Positions 52,564 to 62,397 are shown, counted from the first letter of the stretch. The stretch is DNA of 64,000 nucleotides from Clostridia bacterium (GCA_017467105.1 JAFTSU010000002.1:194481-258480), one strand, 5' to 3'. Notes: a model not told the origin generated them from the sequence alone. Numbers and translations: made by a program.

Positions 52564-53639
52564 TCCGCGTAGGCATCCTCTATAAGACCTCGCAGCGCAT
52601 CCGAGGGGGAAAGCCCGGAGTCCTCTATAAGCCGCGGCCAAAGGCTCGCTTCCGTGAAGCCGGGGAAGGTATTTACCTCGTTGAATATTACCTCTCCGCT
52701 TTTATCTATAAAGTAGTCGAACCGGCTGAGATGCCTTGTGCGCAACAGCTTCGCGAGCACCTCCGTATATTCTCTGATCCTCTCGCGAGTGCCGCCGGGA
52801 AGATCAAGACGGGTCCGAACGTTCACCCTTGAGGTATCCAGATATTTGCTGTCGTAATCGTAAAAACCGCTATCGGTAAGTATACCGCCAACATTGCTGA
52901 CGATTTCCTTGTTTTTCGTTTTGTAAAAAGCGCATTCCGCCTCTGCCGCTACGTTGACGCACTCCTCTATAATTGCTCCGCCTCCCGTGGCGGCAGCCTC
53001 TGCCAGCGCACGCTCAAGCTCTGCGCGGTCATTTACAACGGATGCACCTACGGAGCTGCCTGAGCGCACCGGCTTTACAAACATTGGATAGCCGAGCACC
53101 CCTTCAGCCTCTGAAATAAGGGCGCAAGGGTCTGAGTTATCCCCGGTATCCGTTCGTACGTATCTCGCTACGCGTATTCCCACAGCCTCAGCCAGCATCT
53201 TGGTGTACAGCTTATCCATACACAAGCTTCCCGTATATACGTCACAGCCCACGTATCGTAGCTTAGCGTTGGAGAGCGCGCCCTGTACCGTACCGTCCTC
53301 GCCAAAATCGCCGTGAAGCAGCGGAACGGCAACGTCGATGCTCAGCTTATCTCCATCCTCTCCGATAAGGCAGGACTTATGACCGTCATAGAATGGGAAG
53401 GCTATTCTTCCAGATTTTAAAACCACGCTGTGAAAATGTGAGAAATCTGCGCACGGGGCAGGGCATATCTCGTTTTTTGACGGCACTAACCACCGTCCGT
53501 TCTCCGCTATGTAAACGGGAATGATGCGGTATAGATCCTTTATCAGCGAGTAGGCAAAATTTGCGCCCATTACCGATACGTCTCTTTCGTGTCCCCGTCC
53601 TCCGTATATCAGCGCTACGGTGCGTTTTTCGTTATTCAT
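52560..53639 (-). CDS. ddl: D-alanine--D-alanine ligase
   Basis: Ddl joins two D-alanines for the peptidoglycan stem. ATP-grasp protein of 359 aa with ALIYGGRGHERDVSV at the start, PLLHGDFGEDGTVQG, FVKPVRSGSSVGAS and the metal and omega-site block VIFNEVNTFPGFTEASLWP. In classic Ddl the second substrate binds next to EVNTLPG/MT; the residues here do not let me exclude D-Ala-D-Ser specificity, but nothing else suggests a resistance operon. Coupled to murI. Confidence 0.93.
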   Translation of the reverse strand: MNNEKRTVALIYGGRGHERDVSVMGANFAYSLIKDLYRIIPVYIAENGRWLVPSKNEICPAPCADFSHFHSVVLKSGRIAFPFYDGHKSCLIGEDGDKLSIDVAVPLLHGDFGEDGTVQGALSNAKLRYVGCDVYTGSLCMDKLYTKMLAEAVGIRVARYVRTDTGDNSDPCALISEAEGVLGYPMFVKPVRSGSSVGASVVNDRAELERALAEAAATGGGAIIEECVNVAAEAECAFYKTKNKEIVSNVGGILTDSGFYDYDSKYLDTSRVNVRTRLDLPGGTRERIREYTEVLAKLLRTRHLSRFDYFIDKSGEVIFNEVNTFPGFTEASLWPRLIEDSGLSPSDALRGLIEDAYAE

Positions 53640-53754
53640 ATTATCTCCCTTCGCCTTTTTCTATATGCTATGCGATATGGGAAATAATGGTGATGGATCG
53701 ATCTATGGGAAGGCTGCTATCCGCTTTGGATTATTGCTTAAAGCGCGGTGAGCC

Positions 53755-54585
53755 TTAATTCTTTTGTTTCTGCTTTCTCAGAACCGCGACTCTCGGATTA
53801 GAGCTAAGATCGTAAATGATCTCGCAGCTCATATTTTCTCTGTCCGCGATAGAGCGGAGCAGCTCTGCCTGGCGGTAGCCTATCTCGTAGGCGATGAATC
53901 CGTTGTCAGACACAAGCTCCTTATATTTTTTTGTAATTGCCCTATAGAAATCGCCGCCGTCCTCACCGCCTACGAAGGCGTTTTTTGGCTCGAAGAAAAT
54001 TTCTTCTTCAAGGGAAGGGTATTCCTCCTCCGTAACGTACGGTGGATTGGCAAGTATTGCCCCGAGTCCGACCGGAATCTTGCAGCTTGGCCCGTCTAAT
54101 ACGTCCGAGCATATTAGCTCTATTCTGTCGCTCACTCCGTTTAACTCGGCGTTTCTGTCCGCTACTCTAAGCGCTCCATCGGAAATATCAACGGCGAAGG
54201 CTTTGGTACCGTTCGTGTTTTTTAATACCGAGATAGCCACGCATCCGCTGCCGGTGCAGAGATCCGCAAAAGCGGCGCCCGCCTCCAGATGATCAATCGC
54301 GTACTCTACCAAGACCTCCGTATCCTGTCTTGGAATGAGAGTATCCGCCGTCACCTCGTAGACCTCGTTATAGAAGCCTACCTTGCCGAGTATATATCCC
54401 AGCGGCTCCCGTTTTTCCCGTCGCGAAATGGCAGCGACCACCTCTTCCGAGTCTGTTTCGGGGTCTGCTCCAACGGTTTTGTATGCGGGGATTTTTCCAA
54501 GCTCGGTGAATATTATTCTTCCCTCAGCTCTTGCGTCGGGAACGCCACCGCGCCGTAATCTTTCGATCGCCTCGCTGAGCTTCAT
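53755..54585 (-). CDS. prmC: Peptide chain release factor N5-glutamine methyltransferase
   Basis: PrmC methylates the GGQ glutamine of release factors. It has the N-terminal helical RF-binding region, TLIPRQDTEVLVE, the SAM loop FADLCTGSGCVAISV and catalytic NPPYV. 276 aa. Its ATG overlaps the DUF1385 stop by four bases. In many Firmicutes this pair is followed by prfA; here prfA is absent. Confidence 0.94.
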   Translation of the reverse strand: MKLSEAIERLRRGGVPDARAEGRIIFTELGKIPAYKTVGADPETDSEEVVAAISRREKREPLGYILGKVGFYNEVYEVTADTLIPRQDTEVLVEYAIDHLEAGAAFADLCTGSGCVAISVLKNTNGTKAFAVDISDGALRVADRNAELNGVSDRIELICSDVLDGPSCKIPVGLGAILANPPYVTEEEYPSLEEEIFFEPKNAFVGGEDGGDFYRAITKKYKELVSDNGFIAYEIGYRQAELLRSIADRENMSCEIIYDLSSNPRVAVLRKQKQKN

Positions 54586-55895
54586 TCCGCCCCTTCTCCG
54601 TCCTTTGAGGTATGGGGAAGCTCCGTTACAGCCTCGGCGATTTCAACTGAAAGTGAATCGGTTTTATTATCCGCCGCCTCTCTGTATCCCTCTGAGTTTT
54701 CTGCGTTTTCGTCGACTCCGTCCGTGACTTTTTCGTATGAGATATTATCCGGATCGCCGTTTAAATTCACACGGGTATCGGTGTTTTCTGCTTTATCGGT
54801 GTGGGTCGCGGCGCCGAGCTTATCATCCTTCGCGTAGCTTGCGCCTTCCTTACCGCTCTGATCGTCGTTCTCCTCGCTATCGGTTACGGTCTCCCAGGAT
54901 CTCTCCAGGTAGAACTCCATAAATTCAGGAAAATCGTCGCGCAACGCGCATTTAATAGATGTTATAGCGACCTCAAGCATATCGAGAGTGGGCTCTATGG
55001 TGGTTATTCTTTGCACCCAGAGACCCGGAGCGCTTATAGCGCGGGTGATGACGTTATCGTGCTTACCTGCCAGCATAATTATCTCGTATCCGATACCCAT
55101 AAGCAGCGGAAGTATGAGAAGCCTGATCAGCGAGTATACCCAAACGTCAAGTCCGGATATCGTCGTCTTGATTATAGCTCCCGCAAAGATGCCGAGAAGG
55201 ATCATAAAGAACATAAAGCTGGTTCCGCATCTCGGGTGGAAGCGACGGTGCTTCATAGCGCTCTCCGGTGTCAGCTCATCACCGGCCTCGAAGCAAGCAA
55301 TTGATTTATGCTCCGCTCCGTGATACATAAAGGTGCGCTTGATATCAGGCACGAGAGCGGTGAGGGCAAGGTAGAATATAAACACCGCAACCTTGACGAT
55401 ACCCTCCATAACAGCCGTAAGCACGGGGCTTACCTCCACGTCAATTAAGCCGAGGAGAGCGGTTGCTCCCGCGGTTATCCAAATAGGCAGGAAGAGAAAC
55501 AGCAAGATAGACAGACCAAGTCCAAGCACAACGCCTATGATCATAACCAGATCGGTGATGGACATGCCTAGCTTCTTTGCCAGCCACTTTTCAAATTTTG
55601 ACGGCTCCTCCTCTTCGAGTCCCATAGCATCTGCGCTTGCGCCCAGAGTCTTGATACTGAGCATCATCATTTCAACGAAGTTGATAACTCCGCGCAGAAT
55701 GGGGAGATTAAGTATTTTATATTTCTTTCTTACCGATACGAAGCTGTCATCAGTTACGACGAGAGTGCCGTCCTCCCTGCGACAGGTGGTGACGGTGCGG
55801 CTTCCCGCCTTCATCATAACGCCCTCCAGAACTGCCTGTCCGCCTACGCGGTTCAGACGGCAGGAGCTGTCGGCGCACTGTGTTTTTTTGCTCAT
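54582..55895 (-). CDS. DUF1385 (YqhQ-like) integral membrane protein
   Basis: A conserved membrane protein of unknown biochemical role. The DUF1385 signature is clear: VGGQAVLEGVMMKAGSR near residues 17-33, then several membrane helices, YHGAEHKSIACFEAG, and HPRCGTSFMFF. The family core is followed by an unusual acidic, low-complexity tail of about 110 residues rich in Asp, Glu, Asn and Lys. First gene of the run down to dnaC, coupled to prmC, the common Firmicute arrangement. Confidence 0.9.
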   Translation of the reverse strand: MSKKTQCADSSCRLNRVGGQAVLEGVMMKAGSRTVTTCRREDGTLVVTDDSFVSVRKKYKILNLPILRGVINFVEMMMLSIKTLGASADAMGLEEEEPSKFEKWLAKKLGMSITDLVMIIGVVLGLGLSILLFLFLPIWITAGATALLGLIDVEVSPVLTAVMEGIVKVAVFIFYLALTALVPDIKRTFMYHGAEHKSIACFEAGDELTPESAMKHRRFHPRCGTSFMFFMILLGIFAGAIIKTTISGLDVWVYSLIRLLILPLLMGIGYEIIMLAGKHDNVITRAISAPGLWVQRITTIEPTLDMLEVAITSIKCALRDDFPEFMEFYLERSWETVTDSEENDDQSGKEGASYAKDDKLGAATHTDKAENTDTRVNLNGDPDNISYEKVTDGVDENAENSEGYREAADNKTDSLSVEIAEAVTELPHTSKDGEGAE

Positions 55896-56271
55896 TTAAA
55901 TTACCTCTGATTTTGGGATTATATTACGGCACTTTACTCCGTATACCTTTCCAATATACCATTATAGCACATAAAATTAGAAAAATAAATAGATAATTTA
56001 TAAAATTTGTTTTACGCTTCCTTTTTCGGTACGGGCGCGCGGACCGTAATTCTTTCGTAGAGACGGCTCTTACGTAAAACGGGTTGTCGATTTACATAGA
56101 CAAATCGTAATGATCTGTGTGATATACCATTGAATTTGTAAATCGTCAATTTCGGTAAGCGGCAGCATATGACGGCATTACTCTGAAATATCCGCTGCGC
56201 CGCAAGTAAAGATTGACAATCTCGCGCGGATATGATATAATTATACGGTAAAAAAATTTGCGAGGTTTCTT
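55896..56271. other. Divergent intergenic region with inverted repeats
   Basis: About 376 bases without a gene. It holds GTTTTACG (about 56009) opposite CGTAAAAC (about 56073) enclosing a GC-rich segment with CGGT/ACCG, a palindrome-like CGATTT-ACATAGAC-AAATCG (about 56089-56108) and a perfect promoter at 56213-56241. The minus-strand promoter of DUF1385 is not obvious; TATAAT-like sequence occurs near 55962. One of the inverted structures could be an operator for the gene at 56272. Confidence 0.45.
56213..56241 (+). promoter_or_regulatory. Consensus promoter of the ThyX-like gene
   Basis: TTGACA (56213-56218) and TATAAT (56236-56241) with a 17-base spacer, about 30 bases before the ATG. Confidence 0.88.
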
Positions 56272-56898
56272 ATGCTTTCAGTAGACAGAATTTCGGTAAT
56301 GAATATGGAGAATGCTATTCGAGGCGCGCGCAACCCTATGAACAGCTGGGCGAGAATGGATTCTTACTATGATGAGGACGGAAATTTCGTCCTTGGAGAA
56401 AATGATCTCGGTCTTGCGACAAGGCTTGCGAAGGCGGGAAGCGATCATAGAAAGTTTCTCCGTCAGATATTCGTTTCTATGGATATAACCGCACCTCTCT
56501 ATTGGTGGAAGGAGTTTGACACCTATAAGGTTGGCACTGTTGCCAATTCCACGTCCACTATGCACAAGATACAGGCAAAGAAATTTGAGCGTGACGATTT
56601 CTCTCACGACAAAATGTCGGAGGGGGCTCTTGCGGCGCTTGATTCTCTGATCGAATATCTGGAGGGCGCAAGAGAGAGATTCGTTGAGACGGCAGATAAG
56701 GCGCATTGGCACGATATGATACAGCTTCTGCCATCCTCCTTTAATCAGCTTCGTACCGTGACATTGAATTACGAGGTGCTGATAAACATCTACTACGCGC
56801 GCCGCCATCACAAGCTTAACGAATGGCACGTTCTGGCTGACGCTATAGAGAAGCTCCCGTATGCAAAAGAGCTTATTCTTGTAAGGGGAGATGAGTAA
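56272..56898 (+). CDS. Conserved protein, possibly ThyX-like fold, phage-type
   Basis: A 208-residue soluble protein. I recall similar sequences as unnamed proteins in Firmicute genomes and phages. Its central block, APLYWWKEFDTYKVGTVANS then TSTMHKI, resembles in layout the W-x-RHR-x-x-S-x-N-x-S-x-R segment of flavin-dependent thymidylate synthase ThyX, and LLPSSFNQLRTVTLNYEVL resembles the ThyX C-terminal helix region, but the RHR-x7-S motif itself is lacking, so activity is doubtful. It is expressed from a consensus promoter and runs into pth three bases later. Function unknown. Confidence 0.6.
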   Translation: MLSVDRISVMNMENAIRGARNPMNSWARMDSYYDEDGNFVLGENDLGLATRLAKAGSDHRKFLRQIFVSMDITAPLYWWKEFDTYKVGTVANSTSTMHKIQAKKFERDDFSHDKMSEGALAALDSLIEYLEGARERFVETADKAHWHDMIQLLPSSFNQLRTVTLNYEVLINIYYARRHHKLNEWHVLADAIEKLPYAKELILVRGDE

Positions 56899-56901
56899 AG
56901 C

Positions 56902-57525
56902 GTGAGCAATATATTTGATCTTTTTAAGAAAATAGAGAAAAAAAACGACACGGGTCCCGTCTCTTTTATTATTGCAGGCCTTGGAAACGTAGGAGTACAG
57001 TACGAGAGGACCAGGCATAACGCAGGCTTTCTCGCCATAGATTATATAGCGGAGAGGGTCGGGGTAAGGATCGACAGGCTGAAGTTTCACGCCCTCACTG
57101 CAGAGGCGGAGATCGGCGGAGCCAGAGTTCTTCTTATGAAGCCGACCACCCTGATGAACAATTCAGGGGTCGCTATAGGCGAGGCGGCATCCTTCTACAA
57201 GATACCGGCGGAGAGAGTGCTGGTGCTTCACGACGAGATAAGCTTTGATCCCGGGGTTATACGTATCAGACGCAAGGGCTCCGCAGGCGGTCACAACGGA
57301 TTGAAGAGCATTATCTCTCATCTTGGCTCCGACGGCTTTCCGCGTGTAAAAATAGGAGTTGGCAAGAAGCCCTCTCCCGATTACGATTTGGTCGATTTCG
57401 TTTTAGGTAAGCTTCCTGAGGGAGATCTTAAGCTTATGTCTGATCGCTTCGGTGACGTGCTTGCTTCCGCAGAGCTGATAATACGCGGTGATATTGAATC
57501 CGCGATGAACAGATATTCAAAATAA
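56902..57525 (+). CDS. pth: Peptidyl-tRNA hydrolase (GTG start)
   Basis: Pth releases peptides from prematurely dropped peptidyl-tRNA. The catalytic His lies in YERTRHNAGF, Asn in GLGNVG (family GLGNPG, Pro replaced by Val), the Asp in LVLHDEISF, and KGSAGGHNGLKSI is the tRNA-binding block. 207 aa with an N-terminal extension of about 20 charged residues. Start is GTG at 56902. Followed by mfd as in Bacillus. Confidence 0.94.
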   Translation: MSNIFDLFKKIEKKNDTGPVSFIIAGLGNVGVQYERTRHNAGFLAIDYIAERVGVRIDRLKFHALTAEAEIGGARVLLMKPTTLMNNSGVAIGEAASFYKIPAERVLVLHDEISFDPGVIRIRRKGSAGGHNGLKSIISHLGSDGFPRVKIGVGKKPSPDYDLVDFVLGKLPEGDLKLMSDRFGDVLASAELIIRGDIESAMNRYSK

Positions 57526-57552
57526 GTCCAGGTGGACGGATAAGGGCGCAAA

Positions 57553-60500
57553 ATGACAAAAATCACAAGCCTTATCAGAGCCGACGGTGAATTTACCAGA
57601 TTTCTTCAGACCTATCGCGCTGTTTTTTCTTCGGATGAGCCCCTACCCATAGCGGTGAACGGACTTTCCGGAGGAGCAGAGATCGCGTTCGTTTGTGAAG
57701 CCGTAGCCGAGGCTCGCAGGGTATCCGGCGCCCCTGTGCTTGTCCTTGTTGAAAACGAGGGTGAGCGCGAAAGGCTGACTCGGGCGCTTTGTGAGGCGGG
57801 AATAGCCGCTATGCAATACAAGCGCAGAGATTTCGTATTTCACAATATAAGAGCCTCTCACGACGTTGACCGTGAGAGGCTATCGGTGCTTTCCTCCGTA
57901 ATGAGCGGCGAGGCGGACGCGGTTATAACCACCCCCTCGGCAGCGGTTCAGTATACGCTTCCAGAGGAGCTGCTTATGAAGCTTGCGCTGGGTATACGCT
58001 GCGGAGACAGCGTTCCCCCATCTGAGCTTGCCGAGAGACTTCTGATGCTTGGCTTTGCGTCCGTCGAGAGCGTTGAGGGAAAGGGGCAGTTTTCCCGTCG
58101 CGGAGGCATACTTGATTTCTGGTGCGGTGATAGCGATGAGCCTATCCGTGTCGAGTTTTTTGGCGACGAGATAGACAGAATGGCATACTTTGACCCGATC
58201 ACTCAGCGCACAGTAGGCGAGTGTGAGGAAATCAAGCTTTTGCCCGCTGTAGAGATAATGCTTTCCACCGCCGCGCGAGAGAGGATAGCGGCAATAATAG
58301 ATAAGCTTTCCGAGAGAGCACCGAGTGAGGATACTCGTACAAGGCTGAAAAACGAGAAGGCTGCCGTTTCATCTAAGCTGTCGGTTGATTTCAGAGATAA
58401 ATACATCGGCGCGATATACGAGTCGCCTGAGTGTTTGCTTGATTACCTTGAAAGATACAGAAGATGCTATACTCTTGTGCTCGGCACGTCGGGCTGTAAG
58501 GATGAGTTAAAAAAGTATACCGACTACCTTTCTGACGAGCGTGACAGTATGCTCAAGGCTGGGATGGTTTCGGCGGTCGCGGCAAAATATTGCATAGACG
58601 TGTCCGGATTTTTTGCGTTTTTGGATAAAAATATAACGGTACACGTAAATCCGTTTGCAGGCGGAGTTGGATCGGTACGTCTTTCGGGTCTCTTTGGCTT
58701 CCGTACGAGACGCACCGTATCCTACGGAAATAATCCACGAATGCTTACGGAGGATCTCTCCGCGCTACGAAAGGGAGGCTACCGCACTCTTCTCGTCTGT
58801 GACAGCCGGGCAGCTGCGGATTCTCTTATGTCTGTTTTGCGGGAATCGGACTTTGCGCCGGTACCCGTGTATGAAAATAACGAATTTGATCTTGCCTCGG
58901 AGGATGGAGGCAGGATATTTGTAACCGTTGCCGGAGCCGTAGGCTTTGATCTTATTTCACCGAAGATCGCCGTGCTCTCTATGGCGCGAGACGAGGGAAG
59001 AGCTATAATCAGCGAGCGCCGCAGAAGAAGTATTATCAAGAGAGCGGGCGGCTCGGGTAAGAGGCTTACCAGCTATGCGGAGCTTTCAGAGGGAGATTAC
59101 GTTGTACACGCAAGCTACGGCATAGGTCTCTTTGAGGGAATGCAGAGTGTGACCGTGGACGGCATAACCAAGGATTATATAACGATAAGATACGCCGGCA
59201 CGGATAAGCTTTTCGTACCTTGCGACAAGCTTGAAATGATAAGTAAATACATTGGCGAGCGCGATAAGGACGGAAAAGTCAAGCTCTCCAAGATGGGCGG
59301 CACTGAGTGGAACCGTACCAAGTCCCGTGCTAAAAGCGCCGCGAAGGATATTGCCAAGAGCCTGATCCAGCTTTATGCTGAGAGACAGAGAAGACCGGGA
59401 TTTGCTTTCCCTGCCGACTCTGATCTTGAGTACGCCTTTGCCGATTCCTTTGAGTACGAGCTGACCGAGTCTCAGAGCGTGGCGGTTGATGAGATAAAGG
59501 CGGATATGATAAAGCCGGTGCCTATGAACAGACTTTTGTGCGGTGACGTAGGATTCGGTAAAACAGAGGTTGCTCTGAGAGCCGCGTTTAAGGCTATAAT
59601 GGGAGGCAAGCAGGTCGCCATACTCGTTCCGACCACTATTCTGGCGCTTCAGCACTATCAGACTGCGCTATCAAGATTTAACGGCTTTCCCGTGAGCGTG
59701 GAGATGCTATCCCGATTTAAAAAGCCAAAGCAGCAGGCGGAAATAATCCGCAAGGTCAAGAGAGGCGAGGTCGATATCCTCATCGGAACTCACAAGCTGT
59801 TAGGGAAGGAGCTTGAGTTCCGCGATCTCGGACTTCTCATAATTGATGAGGAGCAGCGCTTCGGTGTCAGTCAGAAGGAGAAGCTGAAGAGCATTGCTAA
59901 AAACGTAGACACTCTGACCCTTACGGCTACGCCAATCCCCAGAACGCTTAATATGGCGATGAGCGGTATCAGTGATATATCCATTCTTGACGAGGCGCCG
60001 GGCGAGCGCCGACCTGTGCAGACCTACGTTCTCGAGCATGACAACACCGTTATTTTTGACGCTCTGCGACGTGAGCTTGAGCGTGGCGGCCAGGTACTGT
60101 ACCTTTACAATAAAACAGAGGATATTATGCTTGTGGCTGACAGAATTGCCTCTGAGCTTCCCGATGCCAGAGTAACCTACGCACACGGTCAGATGGATAA
60201 GGAGGAGCTTGAGGATATTTGGCACAGCCTTGTTCACGGCGAGATAGATATTCTCGTTTGTACCACTATCGTGGAGACGGGCATCGATCTTCCGTCCGCA
60301 AACACTCTGGTCATAGAGAATTCGGATCGGTTTGGCCTTTCCCAGCTTCATCAGATACGCGGAAGAGTTGGAAGAAGCGAGAGGCAGGCGTACGCATATT
60401 TCACCTACAGACCCGGTAAGGCGCTCTCCGAGATAGCGGAGAAGAGACTTAACGCCATCAAGGAATACGCCGAGTTCGGCGCAGGCTTCAAGATAGCGCT

Positions 60501-61095
60501 GTGTGATCTTGAGATCAGAGGAGCGGGAAATCTTCTCGGAGCGGAGCAGCACGGATATATTGAGAGCGTAGGATACGATCTGTATCTCAAGCTTCTCTCG
60601 GAGGCTGTTCTGGAGGAGAGAGGCGAGAAGACAGCAGAGAAGCCGGAGGCGTTGATTGACATTAAGGTGAACGCGAATATACCGGAAACCTATATTCCCA
60701 CCGGGGCGCAGAGAATGGAGATGTATAAGAAGATATCTCTCATACGCACACCGGAGGACGAGCGGGATATACTCGACGAGTTTATAGATCGCTTCGGAGA
60801 TATGCCAAAGGCTACGGAGCGGCTCGTAAAGGTAGCCCTTACGCGAGCTATAGCCACGGAGGTTGGAATAGACAGAATAGAGTGGCAGGGCGGAAGTCTT
60901 GTGTTCGTTATGAAAAAACCGGATCTGGCTATATGGTCAGAGGTGTTCGCAAGGTGGAAGAATATGCGTCTTGGGCCGGTGGGAGACAGGGTAATATACA
61001 GACCCGACTCCCCCGACGTGTGCGACATAGCGGCGAAAATTATGAAGGATTATCTCGATGCATATCGGGATGACTCCGGGAAGGGAGAAAAATGA
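57553..61095 (+). CDS. mfd: Transcription-repair coupling factor
   Basis: Mfd removes RNA polymerase stalled at lesions and recruits UvrA. 1180 aa with the expected order: UvrB-homology region (EGKGQFSRRGGILDFW), RNA polymerase interaction domain (GDYVVHASYGIGLFEGM), RecG-like translocase with Walker A LLCGDVGFGKTEVALRA, DEEQRFG Walker B, TATPIPRTLNMAM, the RGRVGR motor block, and a C-terminal TRCF domain. The uvrC gene is also in this window but not adjacent. Confidence 0.97.
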   Translation: MTKITSLIRADGEFTRFLQTYRAVFSSDEPLPIAVNGLSGGAEIAFVCEAVAEARRVSGAPVLVLVENEGERERLTRALCEAGIAAMQYKRRDFVFHNIRASHDVDRERLSVLSSVMSGEADAVITTPSAAVQYTLPEELLMKLALGIRCGDSVPPSELAERLLMLGFASVESVEGKGQFSRRGGILDFWCGDSDEPIRVEFFGDEIDRMAYFDPITQRTVGECEEIKLLPAVEIMLSTAARERIAAIIDKLSERAPSEDTRTRLKNEKAAVSSKLSVDFRDKYIGAIYESPECLLDYLERYRRCYTLVLGTSGCKDELKKYTDYLSDERDSMLKAGMVSAVAAKYCIDVSGFFAFLDKNITVHVNPFAGGVGSVRLSGLFGFRTRRTVSYGNNPRMLTEDLSALRKGGYRTLLVCDSRAAADSLMSVLRESDFAPVPVYENNEFDLASEDGGRIFVTVAGAVGFDLISPKIAVLSMARDEGRAIISERRRRSIIKRAGGSGKRLTSYAELSEGDYVVHASYGIGLFEGMQSVTVDGITKDYITIRYAGTDKLFVPCDKLEMISKYIGERDKDGKVKLSKMGGTEWNRTKSRAKSAAKDIAKSLIQLYAERQRRPGFAFPADSDLEYAFADSFEYELTESQSVAVDEIKADMIKPVPMNRLLCGDVGFGKTEVALRAAFKAIMGGKQVAILVPTTILALQHYQTALSRFNGFPVSVEMLSRFKKPKQQAEIIRKVKRGEVDILIGTHKLLGKELEFRDLGLLIIDEEQRFGVSQKEKLKSIAKNVDTLTLTATPIPRTLNMAMSGISDISILDEAPGERRPVQTYVLEHDNTVIFDALRRELERGGQVLYLYNKTEDIMLVADRIASELPDARVTYAHGQMDKEELEDIWHSLVHGEIDILVCTTIVETGIDLPSANTLVIENSDRFGLSQLHQIRGRVGRSERQAYAYFTYRPGKALSEIAEKRLNAIKEYAEFGAGFKIALCDLEIRGAGNLLGAEQHGYIESVGYDLYLKLLSEAVLEERGEKTAEKPEALIDIKVNANIPETYIPTGAQRMEMYKKISLIRTPEDERDILDEFIDRFGDMPKATERLVKVALTRAIATEVGIDRIEWQGGSLVFVMKKPDLAIWSEVFARWKNMRLGPVGDRVIYRPDSPDVCDIAAKIMKDYLDAYRDDSGKGEK

Positions 61096-62327
61096 GTTCT
61101 GAAAGCAAAAACATAAATACAACTACCGGTGATGCAAAAAAAGCAAAGAAAAACAAGTTTTTGACAAGATTTATTTGCATTTTCCTCGCTTTTGTTGTGA
61201 TTTTTGGCGGCGCTATGGCTGTTATGATAGGCGTAAGAGAGTCGCGCGCCGTTGTAAAATACGATAACGTTTCAATGGGAGAGGGAGTTACGAGATTTTT
61301 CATATCCCGCTTCAAGACGATATATTTTGCTTCCCTTAGAGCTGAGGGAGTATCACCGAGTGATAGTGAGCATTTCTGGTCCGATCTTGATTCTGACGGA
61401 ATAAGCTACGGCGAAAAATTCAAGGATGAGGCAAAAAAATATTTAGCGAACGTGATCGCCGCAAACAGAATTTTCAAGGCGTATTCCACTTTAACCAGTG
61501 ACGATAAGGAATGCATTTCAAGATCCGTGTCTGAGGTTCTTAAATACAAAGCGAACGGATCTGTTGACGAGTTTAACAGGCTTGCGAGCCCGTATGGCTT
61601 TGATTACAGCGATTTCGAGCGCGCTGCCGAGATGCTCTATTGCTCTGAAAAGGCAGGGCTGGTAATATACGGTGAGGACGGCAAAAACCTTTCATCGTCA
61701 TCCGAGCTATGTGCGAAATATCTTGATATGTATTCTCACGTTCACTTAGCCTTTGTAAGAACCGAAACAAAGCTTCAGATCACCGAAAATGAGAACGGTA
61801 CCACGACGGAGACCTTCTTCCCTCTCACCGCAGAGGAGAAGGCTGAAAGGGCGGAGGTTATCGCCGAGATCACCGCGCTTATTGAAAACCGCAAGGCAGG
61901 AAGCAGCGACCCGTGGATAAGCCAATCCACCTTTGAGCAGCTGCAGAAAAATTATGACAGCGACCCGGATATGCTCGATATAGGATATTACTTTAAGGAT
62001 ACTGCCAAAAGCACGGTGGAGTTTAGAGAGGAGTTCTCTTCGGTCGTGGATCTTGCGTATAAAATGGAGATCGGTGAGTACGGAAGAGTAGATCTGCCAA
62101 TCGGAGTGTGCTTCATATATAAGGACGAGCCTGACCCATTCGCCTACGCGGACAGCTCTAACGTATTTTTCTCCGACTTCTATTCGGACGGAGCCGACTA
62201 CTTCTATACCGAGGCGGTGCTTGAGTTCTCAAAATCAGTTGAATTCACAAGACTGTATACAGAGCGCATAGATCCCTTAAAAATACCGAGAAACACGGAT
62301 CTGTATATAAAGAGCTGGGTCAGCTGA
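61092..62327 (+). CDS. Membrane-anchored PrsA/SurA-like protein
   Basis: A 411-residue protein with a lysine-rich cytosolic start, one membrane helix (about residues 27-47, ICIFLAFVVIFGGAMAVMIG) and an extracytoplasmic part. The outer region looks like SurA_N_3/PrsA-type chaperone helices (repeated charged helices around 60-200), but a parvulin isomerase domain is not clearly visible. It overlaps mfd by four bases (ATGA). In many Firmicutes a PrsA-like foldase follows mfd, which supports the assignment. A pure chaperone without isomerase activity is possible. Confidence 0.65.
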   Translation: MSSESKNINTTTGDAKKAKKNKFLTRFICIFLAFVVIFGGAMAVMIGVRESRAVVKYDNVSMGEGVTRFFISRFKTIYFASLRAEGVSPSDSEHFWSDLDSDGISYGEKFKDEAKKYLANVIAANRIFKAYSTLTSDDKECISRSVSEVLKYKANGSVDEFNRLASPYGFDYSDFERAAEMLYCSEKAGLVIYGEDGKNLSSSSELCAKYLDMYSHVHLAFVRTETKLQITENENGTTTETFFPLTAEEKAERAEVIAEITALIENRKAGSSDPWISQSTFEQLQKNYDSDPDMLDIGYYFKDTAKSTVEFREEFSSVVDLAYKMEIGEYGRVDLPIGVCFIYKDEPDPFAYADSSNVFFSDFYSDGADYFYTEAVLEFSKSVEFTRLYTERIDPLKIPRNTDLYIKSWVS

Positions 62328-62350
62328 AGAGGTGAAAAAGCAATAATAAA

Positions 62351-62397
62351 AGCGGATAGCACAGAGCCGTGGAGCACTTTGCTATCCGCTGAGTTTT
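62351..62397. terminator. Terminator after the mfd operon
   Basis: AGCGGATAGCA (62351-62361) pairs with TGCTATCCGCT (62380-62390) over 11 bases, with modest T-runs on both strands. Confidence 0.75.
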
